Source of the DNA: Bolinopsis microptera
Lineage: Eukaryota > Ctenophora > Tentaculata > Lobata > Bolinopsidae
Length of the DNA stretch: 64,000 bases
Assembly: GCF_026151205.1 (NCBI RefSeq)
Contig: NC_087083.1
Location: forward strand, 496,001 to 560,000
Direction of reading: 5' to 3'
This document shows positions 35,056 to 49,100 of this stretch, in pieces (position 1 is the first letter of the stretch; each line of letters begins with the position of its first letter). Position numbers and translations under genes: made by a program. Below the pieces are notes generated by a model. That model made no database searches. It was not told the DNA's origin and was given only the letters and a program-made list of their open reading frames with translations.

Positions 35056-36345
35056 TTTTAGTTACCTATAAATCATATAAAGTTAATTACTTGGGGTCAG
35101 CCATTTTTAGTTACCTATAAATTATATAAAGTTAATTACTTGGGGTCAGCCATTTTTAGTTACCTATAAATTATATAAAGTTAATTACTTGGGGTCAGCC
35201 ATTTTTAGTTGCCTATAAATTATATAAAGTTAATTACTTGGGGTCAGCCATTTTTAGTTACCTATAAATCATATAAAGTTAATTACTTTGGGTCAGCCAT
35301 TTTTAGTTACCTATAAATTATAAAGTTAATTACTTGGGGTCAGCCATTTTAAGTTAACTATAAATTATATAAAGTTAATTACTTGGGGTCAGCCATTTTT
35401 AGTTACCTATAAATCATATAAAGTTAATTACTTGGGGTCAGCCATTTTTAGTTACCTATAAATCATATAAAGTTAATTACTTGTGGTCAGCCATTTTTAG
35501 TAACCTATAAATTATATAAAGTTAATTACTTGGGGTCAGCCATTTTTAGTTACCTATAAATTATATAAAGTTAATTACTTGGGGTCAGCCATTTTTAGTT
35601 ACCTATAAATTATATAAAGTTAATTACTTGTGGTCAGCCATTTTTAGTTACCTATAAATTATATAAAGTTAATTACTTGGGGTCAGCCATTTTTAGTTAC
35701 CTATAAATCATATAAAGTTAATTACTTGGGGTCAGCCATTTTTAGTTACCTATAAATCATATAAAGTTAATTACTTGGGGTCAGCCATTTTTAGTTACCT
35801 ATAAATTATATAAAGTTAATTACTTGGGGTCAGCCATTTTTAGTTACCTATAAATCATATAAAGTTAATTACTTGGGGTCAGCCATTTTTAGTTACCTAT
35901 AAATTATATAAAGTTAATTACTTGGGGTCAGCCATTTTTAGTTACCTATAAATTATATAAAGTTAATTACTTGGGGTCAGCCATTTTTAGTTACCTATAA
36001 ATCATATAAAGTTAATTACTTGGGGTCAGCCATTTTTAGTTACCTATAAATTATATAAAGTTAATTACTTGGGGTCAGCCATTTTTAGTTACCTATAAAT
36101 TATATAAAGTTAATTACTTGGGGTCAGCCATTTTTAGTTACCTATAAATCATATAAAGTTAATTACTTGGGGTCAGCCATTTTTAGTTACCTATAAATTA
36201 TATAAAGTTAATTACTTGGGGTCAGCCATTTTTAGTTACCTATAAATTATATAAAGTTTACTACTTGGGGTCAGCCATTTTTAGTTACCTATAAATTATA
36301 TAAAGTTAATTACTTGGGGCCAGCCATTTTTAGTTACCTATAAAT
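35056..36345 (-). repeat. 49-bp array copying the CSTF3 start-codon segment (26 extra copies)
   Basis: Each unit, read on the minus strand, contains TTTATAG|GTAACTAAAA followed by ATGGCTGACCCCAAGTAA. The first five codons equal those of CSTF3 (MADPK), then a stop. The authentic copy (start codon 35053-35055) continues into [13 protein letters not shown]. The other 26 copies are therefore identical mini-ORFs of five codons. Units differ by rare substitutions (GTGG, GGGCC). Each also carries an AG|GTAA junction. Confidence 0.96.
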
Positions 36346-37116
36346 TATATCAAAACTATTAAGTAAAGTTTTCAGTAAACTCTTCTAGGAATAGAAGACT
36401 TTATTTTATTAAGATTTCTTAGTTAATTACACCGGATAATCCATTTACTTTTAAGATATTATACTTGTTGTGGGAGAATTTGTATACTTTACTAGATAAG
36501 ATAAGTAATAAATGTTAAAATTTATTTATCTATTTATTTATAAGTGGTATTATATATGGTAGTGACCACAGATTTTCATTTAATTTCCATGGGATTTGAA
36601 TGCAAATAATTCGAAAAGAGGTTACATTATAATATAAAAACATCAAATTTAATTACATACAATTTGCATCGAAAAGAAATTCAAAATATTTAAACAAATC
36701 GTACCGAAACGAAATCAAGACAGCGACAAAATGTGTAACGTATACATTTCAATCAATGACATTTGATCACGTTGATTACTGAACTTACATTTTTGTATTC
36801 ACATAATTAATTTTTTCGAACAAAGATATCTTCAATTTCAACAATTATCCAGAAGACATTATTGTCTTGAGTACAATAATAATAAGTTTTGAAGAACCCG
36901 CAAGTCACAACACCGTACATAGAAAAATTGTAGTTCCAAAATCATTTCAACAGTTAATAAATTGTGATTGTTCAGTTTTTACTGACACATTCCAGAACCA
37001 GATCCACATAATTCAAAACATTCCACATCCCTGCTAACTGTCCAGCAGTTTTAAATCACACAACACAAACCCCAAACAGCTCCAAGTTACAAACCAATAA
37101 GACCACTGAAACACAG
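36346..37116. other. Spacer between VPS11 and the CSTF3 repeat array
   Basis: AT-rich, with no supported ORF. It contains the VPS11 3' UTR (minus-strand AATAAA candidates near 36,517-36,538 and 36,403) and presumably the CSTF3 promoter. Confidence 0.5.
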
Positions 37117-40100
37117 CTACGATATAAACTGAATAGGACTCCTCGCCACAGAATCACTCCCGAACGGGTTATCATCGTCAGCAAAGGGGTTATTGGACTC
37201 CTCAACCGGGTCATCAGCAGCGAAGGGATTCTGGTCGGAGGGGTTGTTGGTGCTGGTAACCGGGGTTGCAGCGAAGGGGTTGTTAGACTCAGGTTCAGCG
37301 AAGGGATTATCCTGGGGTATCAGCTGCAATTAAACAACAATTTTAAGTAACAACTATAAGAATCAATTAAGCAAGTTTAGCAACTTGTAACTAATCATAA
37401 CCAACTTATTAATCATCAACTTACTAATTAATTACCAACTACCAGAGCAGCTCACCTGCGAAGGAGGAGAGTTATCAAACACAATGGCCTCCCTGGTAAC
37501 AGCACTAGATCTAGCCCTGCCTCCCCCCTGGTAGGACTGTTGTAACCCTGGTAACCCTGGTAACCCTGGTAACCCTGGTAATCCTGGTGTTACTTGAGGT
37601 CTGGAACGGGTTACTTGCAGCTTTGATTTCTTTTCCCCGTCAATTACCACAGGCTTGTTGTACACTCCTGGGATGGGAAATGTGGCGATTAATTAGCGAT
37701 TAATTAGAAGTAATTGTATCATTGTAGTGAGATTATCAACGAACAAACATTTTATCTAAATTGAAATATCAGATTTAAAGATTTAAAGCATAAATAACGT
37801 TTCAATCTTACACCCTTGGGCCATGACACTGTATTATACACAGTACACACGTGCACATGACACTGTATACACAGTACACACGTGCACATGACACTGTATA
37901 CACAGTACACACGTGCACATGACACTGTATATACAGTACACACGTGCACATGACACTGTATACACAGTACACACGTGCACATGACACTGTATATACAGTA
38001 CACACGTGCACATGACACTGTATATACAGTACACACGTGCACATGACACTGTATACACAGTACACACGTGCACATGACACTGTATATACAGTACACACGT
38101 GCACATGACACTGTATACACAGTACACACGTGCACATGACACTGTATATACAGTACACACGTGCACATGACACTGTATATACAGTACACACGTGCACATG
38201 ACACTGTATATACAGTACACACGTGCACATGACACTGTATATACACAGTACACACTTGCACATGACACTGTATAGTGTATACACAGTACACACGTGCACA
38301 CGTGCACACGTGCAATATACTTGACACGTGCACAGATCACAAAGAATATACCCATAGGCCATAATATTATAATAAATAACCCGCATACCTTTAGCAAAGA
38401 AGTCAGCTACAGCAGTAAAGGGGTCAGGGGCGTTTTCAACACTTCTAAAGAACTGTTGATCCAGGTTTTCTATCTGTAAAGATAAAATTCTCCTTAATTC
38501 ATTTTGTATTAAAAAATCTCCTTTTAAGATCGTTCTTCAAGCAAATATGGTAAATATGGCTCTTAGAGACTTTAGATCCTGGAAGCTGATTAGCCACGGT
38601 CACGTGTCAGATTAGCCACGGTCACGTGTCAGATTAGCCACGGTCACGTGCTAGATTAGCCACTGTCACGTGTCAGATTAGCCACTGTCACGTGTCAGAT
38701 TAGCCAGTGTCACGTGTCAGATTAGCCAGTGTCACGTGTCAGATTAGCCAGTGTCACGTGTCAGATTAGCCACGGTCACGTATCAAATAAGAGCATTTTT
38801 TCAACCAGCACCCGATCTAACAACCTTAACCAAACAATAATATAAGGCTCATACTTGATAGTGATAAAATGGAAATAATTTCTAGAATGTTCAAGAGCGA
38901 TATTTGTGAACTCCGAGCTACGTGTAATGTTACAGGTTTTAATATCTTTTAAGTTTAAACTTAAATTTAAAAACAGGTATTATCCTCTCACACCCAGGGC
39001 AGGTAAAACAATATGTAAAAACCTGATCAAGAGATTTAAGGTGTTCGAGAGTTTGTCTGTTATCGTGGGAGCAAATAGGACAATCTTCCTCCAGATCAGC
39101 TAACTCTTCGAAGCACTGAAAAAAATCATTCGGAGTTATAATAGATGTGATATTTTCTCGTGATTTTTTCCGAAAATTATGACGTAAATCATCCGGAAGG
39201 TAAAATATAATAAATTATAATATTATAATAAATTGATCATTCCAGTTTATGAGTTCATCAATCTTTCCCTAGGGTTTTCGGAGTAAAAAGGAATTGATTA
39301 ACATACATTTAAAATCTCACAGTATCAAGTACCTAAAAGAACTTTGAATATTATACTATTATATTATGTATTATGTAATGTAATAGATTGATAAAATTAA
39401 AGAATAGCTCCAACTGGGATTTGAACTTGTAACCCCGGCTAAAAATCTAGCGGGCAAGTCGACTGCCCTAAAATGTGCCTCTATCTTCGTCAAAATACGA
39501 CAAAAACCCTCACACTCCTGAGCCTCAACCAGTTCCAAGCCCGTTCCAATGCAATCATAATATTTTTGCAACATCTTTAAAAGTTGTCCTTTCTTTGTGT
39601 GACATGAAAGCTAAATGACGTAATTTTAAAAGGTTGAGCAATGCTCTGCCTTATTCATTGTCTATAGACTATGCTCCGTTTAAGATTTCTCATATTTTTA
39701 CTTGTCTTTTTTATTCTTATAAAAATAGTGATTCTATGCGGCCCCTCTATGACTCGCTGCTTCAACTCCGGCAGCTTTTTTTTGCACTATAAATCGAAAA
39801 AGTATTTAAGTATTTAAAGTGTTTAAGAAAAGTATTCAAGTAAAGTATTTAAGTAAAGTATTTAAGTAAAGTATTTAACGTAGTTGAAATAAAACAGTGT
39901 GACAATTGTTTGCGATGGAGAGCACCAGACGTTGAATATAAATTATATTATTTTTTCTTGGTGCTCAAACGTTGGGCTTATTTCGTAGATTGCAACTTTG
40001 CAATGGTGAAAATTGGCTAAATTTTAAATTTTGGAAATTCCATTGCATTTGCCATAATGATAATTTTCCCATCGCAATTGCAAATTCTCCAAATCCCCCT

Positions 40101-43100
40101 CTCTTATATTCATTGAACGGTCTTGAATAAGTATCTGATTGAATTATTTTCATTACTTGTTATCTTTACTGGTTCGAAGAATATATCGAATTAAATAATA
40201 ACTGAATTGTTTTTTAGAGTGAAGATTAATTTTCGCATTTTTAGATATTATCTTACTTATAATTCAAAGAACTATGTCTGTCTGTATGTCTGTATGTACG
40301 ACCGCCCACGTGCAAAAATTGTTGGGACGGCATTGGGGGGGGGGGGGGGGGGGGTTTCCGAATGATTACGCTAGTGTATTTTTGACACAATAGCTATGTG
40401 TAAAACTGTCAACTGATTACGGAGGGGGGGGGGGGGGGGGGGGCATTAGAATAGAAAATGCAAACGTTCTTGGAATTAATTCCTAATCCAATTTTTTGTC
40501 AGATTTATGGATGTCGACAACAAACAAAGAAATCATGTTCAGAGGCTATACGATCTGGTTGTTGCAATTAATCATTCTCACTCCTGCTGTTACCGTTGCT
40601 TCAGGTAAAAACTCAAAACTGATACAGGGTGGGCCAAAAGTCAGTACAGTGCAAACGTTGGCATTAATAGCTCAGTCACTGAGTGCCCAATTGAAATAAT
40701 TCTTTCTGGTATTACTACCACCACTGGTTCGAGGAATTTGTCAAATCGAATAATATTCTTGTTCATTTTTTTCAAATGAAGGTTCGTATTCATTTGATAG
40801 TTTGGACTTTTGGATAGTCGGATCGAGCTAAAATTTATTGGATTGAGTTTGGCCACTCGAATTACTTTTGTCCTGAAAAAATGAGTTGTAGCTTCTCAGA
40901 TGACCGAGATACGGAGCAGAACGAGTTTATTCATTACGTGTGATCAGGCGATTGGCTTATCTAATCACGTGATAAGGTCACCCTGTTAACCAACCCATTA
41001 AGAAGGGGGATGTTCACCCTGATTTTTTTGTGAAACTTGGTTTCGAGATAGCAGTTGACCAACAAACTAGGACCGGTGACCGAACTTTTGAGGAGGTCCT
41101 GTGGGGCAGCCACACCCATATAATATTAGGTCCAAATTAGGCCCAATTTAGCCAAATACCCTGAACATGCCCAAAACGCAAATTTTATGTGCTCTACTTG
41201 TGTCTTGTAGCTAGTGGTCCCCTGAACCCATATTTGGGCATTCGCACCAAATTTGATCGATTTTGGCCTATAAATTGGTCAAATATCAATATTTTTGAAT
41301 GAAACCAACTGAATAATAATAATATGCATATTATATGGAAGGTAAGCTTATACTACACATTCTCTATGATTATCAGCTCAGTATCTACCTAACTGTGGAT
41401 TCTGTATTCAAATAATCGCAAAAAATTAACATATGATAACACTAGAAACGAATTTGCTTTTGGACACCAATGCGCACAATAAATTTTGGGAAAGGTGACT
41501 GAGGGGTTGACAGCTGATATTAGCTTAATTTCTTCGAAGTATTTCCCTGTTGATTTGATACAGCTAATCTTAAACACAAAAATAACGCCATTTTCCAGTT
41601 TTAGCAATTTTGACCATAACAATTTACTGATAACTGAACCAAACAGTGCAGTATCACCCAACTTTTTCCATTTTCAGGGAACAGCCAGGCTTGCGAAATC
41701 AAGGAAACAAATGGTTTTCTCCAAAGTGTATGCACTAAGTTTCACTCTTATGCTGCGTACAAATGTCCCTATTCGAATGAAATGTACTGGATTATCGATA
41801 AATTAAGTTTCGCTCGGTCGAATATGTTCAATGCAACGTGTAGCAATGACCCATTCGGATACCAGGTACCAAAATTAATTTAATTTAATTTAATTTAATT
41901 TAATTTAATTTAATTTAATTCAATTTAATTTAATTTAATTTAATTTAATTTTATTTAATTTAATTTTATTTTATTTAATTTTATTTAATTTTATTTAATT
42001 TTTTACTATTCACATTTAAACATACTCATGTGTACGAAATTGTATATCATGATCAGAATTTTTTTAAATGCACCCCTTTTTCCAAAAATGTCTCGGCTAC
42101 AATTTATTTCCATTTTCAGGTTTGCGGTTCCTCTCCTGATCGGATAGTTTTTTCTGGTGATACTTCTGTCTGCGGATCCCACATTTGTAAGACAGAATCA
42201 ACTATTGTAGCTATACCTGAAGGAGAAATATGTTCTGGACAGGTAAATTGCTCTAACATTCCCGACCTGGGAAAGATAGGATGTGCAGTGGTGGAACAAG
42301 AAGAACATTCCACATTGAAAATCTGTAACAATATCTGTGAAATGGAAAACTGTGAGGATGAGAGCAAGTGTAACGGCTACAACTACGGATTCTGGTGTCC
42401 GAGGAACTTACATATGAATACTAGCAAATATTTGGAAATCTCGCAAATTTGTGACGAAACCCAAGATTGCATGAATGCAGTTCAATTACAATTCTATGGT
42501 GAAGAAGAACTCTGTCAGATGGCGATCAAGAAAAACTTTCCCTACTGTACCAACGTTAGAGGAAAAGTTCTGATTGTGCGACCCATATTTAATTTCACCC
42601 GATGTGCTGCCTTCAAGTATGACCACACAGCCAGCATCCCGTTCTGGTTTCAAAAGTTTTGATTACAAGATGAGTACGACTGATTCTGGGCTGTTCGTAA
42701 ATCCGTATTGCTTAAATTACATGGACCAAACTAACTGCAGTGACCCGGACAAAGTAGCTGTGAGGTGCCATATCCCAGGGTATGGTTTCAGTACTGTCTC
42801 CAAAATGAAAGTATGCGGTGGAATGGAGACAGGACTCTGCAAGAATAAGATGGACTTGCAGTGTATCGAGAAGTCAGTGGATTGTTACTGCCACAAACAC
42901 CAGTTATGTGATGGAGTGGAGGACTGCGGGGATGGCAGTGACGAAGATACAGCAGAGTGTATCTCAATGACCGAGGAGAGGTGCTATAGGAACTACAGAC
43001 ACGAAGAAGCGTTACGTATTCCCATTGAATGGCTTACCGACGGTACGGAAGACTGTCTTGATGGCATTGATGAGAACGCTACACATTGGCCTGCGTGTGG

Positions 43101-46100
43101 TTTCCATGCAACAAAACGTTTTGCTACAAAGAAGAATCCAGACTGTCAAGATGTCTTTTTATGCCGATCATACGAAAGTGTGGGATTCATAAAGCTGCCT
43201 GAACTATGTGATGGCCTCGAGACATGCGGAAATGAAAATAACATATGCACAATGAGTAGAGGCAAAGCAAGAGTCTCTACAACGGTTAACACGGCGGGGC
43301 CCTATAAAATTATTTCTCATTGCGTCAAAGGCCTGCATGACATTGAGCACCAGCAAAGTTCTTGCATATCCGAAGATTTTAACGTGTTTAATGAAACTAT
43401 TTATGGAGTCTACAGCAGGATGCAAGTAATTTACCCAGATATGCTGTATAATTGTAACCATCTATATGGAGAAATGTACGTTTATTTGAGCTGTCTTGGG
43501 AAATGTACGCATTCAACAAAATGCCCCATCAAAAGTTCAATTAAGTACAATGATTGCAAAAACCAGCATAACGACAGAGTCTATACATTGGTCAATAACC
43601 ATCACCTCACTTTCCTCGTTAGAAAATCAGGAAAATACACCAATGATTATTTCCCTTGCGCCAACAATCTGTGCGTGGAGTATTCTAAAGTCTGTGACTT
43701 GGTTGACAATTGCGGGGATAGTTCGGATGAGCTGAACTGCGGAAACCATTTCGAATGTGGTGGTGTGTTCATTCCAGTAACTCAAAAATGTGACGGCACT
43801 GCGAACTGCGAAGATTGGTCGGACGAGTGTAACGAACAGTGTGGTAAGCAGGTGATAAACGGATTACCTCAAAAAATTACCGCTTTTGGAATTGGTTTCC
43901 TAGCGACCGTTTTTAATCTTGTTGTTGTAATTGAAAATGGGGCGGATTTGAAGCAATGCAAATCTCGCACAATGCTGGCAAACAAGATAATGATAATGGT
44001 TATAAGTATTGGAGACTTCCTAACCGGACAGTATCTATTTTCATTAGCGATTGTGGACTATAAGTTTGGTGCAGACTTCTGCAAAGGTCAGTTGAAGTGG
44101 CTGAGTAGTAAATATTGTTCAATTTTGGGGGTCATCAGCACTATTGGAAGTCAGATCTCTGTCGTTTCGTTAGCCATTCTCAGTATTAGTCGAGTTTGCG
44201 GTATTCAAAACAGTATGGTGAGATCAAATTCGAGAATGAGCTTTAAAAACATTCTCGTTCAGTTTGTGGTGATGATATTTCCTGTGATTATTATGACCTC
44301 ATTAATTGCCCTTGCACCCTTGTTTCCATTTTTCGAAGACTTATTCGTAAATGGATTGACCTACGACACTGAGATAAAGCTATTTATCGAACAAGCTGGT
44401 AAGGATATGCATTTTGATGTAATACAGCGATACTATGGCAGGGCAAAGATGCAGCCATTAAAGTGGTCAATTATCGTGAGTCTTATGAGGACTATGTTTT
44501 CAAATGATTATGGAAATTTGGATGGAAAAGTAGGAAGGGTTGATTTCTATGGTAACGATGGAGTGTGTCTCTTCAAATATTTTGTTCACAAGAGTGATCC
44601 TCAAAGACGATTCAGTTTGACAATTTTATCAATTAACATTCTTTGTTTTGCCATAGTTACTATTTCATACATTTTCATAAACGTTAAAACAATTAAGAAT
44701 TCCAGCATTCTGACAAAGGGAAAGACTCCAACGTCCAAAATAGTCCGAAAAAGGAACCAAAAACTACAGCGAAAGATAGCTGCTATCATCGGTACAAACT
44801 TTGTTTGCTGGATACCATTCGTGATTGTGAGCATTCTTCACTACTTTGGTGTTATCGACGCGTCAGAACAGTACAGCCTCTTTTCTATTGTCATACTGCC
44901 AATAAACTCAGTTATCAATCCTTTTATATACAGCACCATATTAAACAAATACATGGCCAAATTTAACCCAGCTAGGATATTTCATGAGCGGGCGGAAATT
45001 GCTCCCATTCCCATCGATCGTATTCCCTCTTATCGATTGGGTCCTTCTGATCCGGATCCCTCCGATCCCCCTCCTTTAGATCCCTCTCCCGCTGATCCCT
45101 CTCCGTTCGATCAATGTCCATCCGACCCCTCTCCGTCCGATCTCTCTAATCCCTCTCCATCTGATCCCTTTCCTTCCGATCCATCTCCTTCTGATCCCTC
45201 TCCTTCTGATCACTCTCCTTCTGATCATTCTCCTTCTAATCACTCTCCTTCTGATCCCTCTTCTTCTGATCCCTCTCCTTCTGATCCCTCTCCATCCGAT
45301 CCCTCTCCCTCCGATCCCTCTCCATATGATCCCTTTCCTTCCGATCCATCTCCTTCTGATCACTCTCCTTCTGATCATTCTCCTTCTGATCACTCTCCAT
45401 CTGATCACTCTCCATCTGATCCCTCTCCTTCCGATCCCTATCCTTCCAATCTCTCTCCTTCTGATCACTCTCCTTCCGATACATCTCCTTCCAATCTCTC
45501 TCCTTCTGATCACTCTCCTTCCGATACATCTCCTTCCAATCTCTCTCCTTCTGATCACTCCCCTTCTGATCACTCTCCTTCTGATCCCTTTCCTTCTGAT
45601 CACTCTCCTTCTGATCATTTTCCTTCTGATCACTATCCTTCTGATCATTCTCCTTCTGATCACTCTTCTTCTGATCCCTTTCCTTCTGATCATTCTCCTT
45701 TTGATCACTCTCCTTCTGATCACTCTCCTTCCGATACATCTCCTTCCAATCTCTCTCCTTCTGATCACTCTCCTTCTGATCTCTTTCCTTCTGATCACTC
45801 TCCTTCTGATCCCTTTCCTTCTGATCACTCTCCTTCTGATCATTCTCCTTCTGATCACTCTCCTTCTGATAATTCTCCTTCTGATCACTCTTCTTCTGAT
45901 CCCTTTCCTTCTGATCACTCTCCTTCTGACCACTCTCCTTCTGATCACTCTCCTTCTGATCACTCTCCTTCTGATCACTCTTCTTCTGATCACTCTCCTT
46001 CCAATCTCTCTCCTTCTGATCACTCTCCTTCTGATTACTCTCCTTCTGATCACTCTCCTTCTGATTACTCTCCTTCTGATCATTCTCCTTCTGATCACTC

Positions 46101-49100
46101 TCCTTCTGATCACTCTCCTTCTGATCCCTTTCCTTCTGATCATTCTCCTTCTGATCACTCTCCTTCTGATTCCTTTCCTTCTGATCACTCTCCTTCCGAT
46201 CACTGTCCCTCTGATCACTCTACACCTGATCAGTAATTTTCTAATTACTATCCCTCTGACCCCAGTAATAGTTACAGTTTACACTCTTTTAAATGACTTT
46301 TCTCTTTAGAGAACGACTACACATGGGCAATGATTTTATATTGCACGTGGGCGGTCATACAAACAGAGAGAATCAGTCGAATTATAATATATATTTAATA
46401 TTACTTGTTCAAATATAAATAGGTCAGTGGTCAGGGTCGGGTGGTCACATAGAATGATGCGAACTTGTTATTCTATTACTTTATTTATTTTAATGTCCAT
46501 TTATCATTTCATCTAAAATGTACTCTTTCAGATGTGTGTCCACTGTTATGATTTTTGCTTGTTGGGATATATTATTTACAATAAAATGTTGTGTTAATAT
46601 TGAAGTTTCATCGCGTTCATTTTTGGTAATACCAATTGGAATTCCGCGTTTTTTTCTATTTTGGTTAAATTTTGTTAGTGATAAAAAACCGCTTTGGAAC
46701 GGAACGACTTTTATTTAAAGACATTTTAAGAGATAGTAGAATTCATGATTGTGACATATTAATATGTTGATGTTTGTGATATTCAAACTTCCCAGAATTT
46801 GTGATTATTGGAGTGTTATTTTACATTTAAATGTTGCCACTAGGAAATGAATACACATTTGCCATTCTAAGATCTATCAACGACAGGCCCATGAACAAGT
46901 ATTCCTAATTGGTGGGAGAATAAATGGAATTTCGAATCTCTAATACGATAAATTAAACCAAATCTTAACCTGCGTTACCAGCACTAACTGGTCCAAGATA
47001 TGTATATTATCAAAAAAACACGTACTTACGTAAATTACTTAAACGACCGGATTGCAAAATGGTTAAATTCATTTCCGATCTGAATACCTTAATGGGGAAT
47101 ATTTAACTACTAGTCAGGAACAAATATGGGATATATTATGAGAAAGGTTTGATCACATAGAAAGTAAGTTGTCAGTAATTAAAACACGTTGAAAGTAAGT
47201 TGTCTGTTATTAAAACTGACTATGCGAGAAGACGGACTCACCGATTCATGTTATTGTGAAATGCATTTTTAAACTTTCACCGAGGTCGTTGTTGCACTTA
47301 ACTGTCTGTACAGATGCTTAATTGAGCATTTTAATGGCGTATTAAGATTTTTTACTTAAGTTTATTATGATAGTAACTGATACTCAGTATTAACTAATTA
47401 GCTAATTAACTAATTATAACAGTATAGAATTAAATTATACACAGCTATACATTGAACTTTATAATAAGTTAGTTAATAAATCACCTTCACTGTGAAGGAC
47501 TAAGCTGGTCGGAGTTTCATTAAGTTTAATTAAGTAAGTCAGAGTTTAATAAAGCCCATTAAATCATTAACTTCAAATTAAATCATTAACTCTAAATTAA
47601 ATCATTAACTCTAAATCCCCTTGGAGATCTGATCAAAAGTGATATGATCACCAGAGATCCGGTATTTGGTAGCCGTGCCAGTGTTCACTGTTCACCACAC
47701 CATTGAAAGGGGCTAGTGGTTAATTATTCAAGCTTAATCAAGATTTGTTACTTATTAAGTTAAGGAGTTTAATCGACTTTTCGACTTTCAATGATGATAG
47801 TTAGTAATTCCTTATTTGGTTACCGCCAGTGTTGACCACACCACTGAATAGGGCCACTTAACAATTCGGTGCCCCAGTAATTGTCTCGTAGCGACCAAAA
47901 GCCAAACGTTCACCGCACCATCCGGTAGTACGGTTAGTAACACTCTCTAGTGGCAACCCCTGTTACTTTGTCGTAAGTACCCTGGTAAAGGCTTGGTCTG
48001 TATACTTGGTATTTCTGGTATGCTTGGTATTTCTGGTATGCCTGGCATGGTATTTCTGGCACCTTGGCCTTGGTAGGGTTATTGTATTGTCACAAATTCG
48101 TATACTGTAATAGCTCATACAGTAAAACCCCGAATTACAGTACCCCAAATTTACCCTATAGTAAATCAGGGTTTTACTGCAGTAATGCAATCAGAGCATT
48201 TTTCATTTAGCAAGGTTTTGGATGAGAATAGCTCGCCTTGGTTATTTTTAAAAGCTCGAACCAATTAGCAAAAAATAATTCCAATTATGGGACTTTTATA
48301 CGATTATAAAATAACTAATTATTTATAATGTAAAATTAAATAAATCTTTTAACCCAAGATAAACACATACAAAATATCTGGGCTCCCAATTAGCCTGCGC
48401 CCAATTAGCTCTCATTATCTAGGACACGAGGTTTTATGATCACAAAAATACCGTTTAAACACCAAATTAGTAATTATGAAAGTTTAGTTCAGTCTTTTGG
48501 TGATTTTTATTTTTATACTGTGTTGATCATGTAAGGTCGAGCGTGATTTCGTTACAGATGGCACGTATTATTTCGTTACATATGCTGGTGTAATAGCGTG
48601 CACGTGCAAGGTTAATTGGTACGACATTTTTATCGATTTTGTTTTTTCTAACCTTAACTTTTGTACCGTTAGTGCCCGCAGTTTAGTTAAGGCTGGAACA
48701 GATCTAACAATATGTTCTAATTTCTCTTCACAGATTATTGTAGTAGCATTATAAATTGTGATCGTTTTTTGTGATTATGTCGTTTTTAGACTGTTTTACA
48801 TATTATTAGTCAGCTGTATCTCTGGTTAGTACTTTATTATGGATATTTTTAATGCACAGCAATTATTTTTTATCGCTTTTTAATCATTGTTCGTGATTAC
48901 GTTCTGTTTAGTCTGTTTTGCCTTTACATAATAATTATCTGTATATTCGGTTGGGATGGGTGTTTTAAATGCGATTAAATCTGACTATCACGTGGCCACG
49001 TGACCACAGCTACAGACTTACTAAGTTTCTAGTCTACTTTATAACTCGAATATTTCAGTTTTTCTGTCTGACCACCCACGTGCAAATTTGGTGAGGATTA

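Noticed and set aside
35056-36345. CRISPR-like direct repeats (also 61.6-64 kb)
   Set aside because: Units are contiguous with no unique spacers, and the host is a eukaryote; these are exon-edge minisatellites.
37752-38397. Three overlapping minus-strand frames of about 190 codons (CVLYIQCHVHV repeats)
   Set aside because: All three frames are open through a 31-bp intronic minisatellite. Although on the VPS11 strand, exon phases are satisfied without it.
45076-46218. 380-codon minus-strand Arg/Ile-rich frame
   Set aside because: Reverse complement of the 15-bp coding satellite of the GPCR tail; open only because the unit is a multiple of three.
46518-46718. 66-codon frame after the GPCR
   Set aside because: Overlaps the candidate poly(A) signal, has no homology I recognise and no neighbouring exons.
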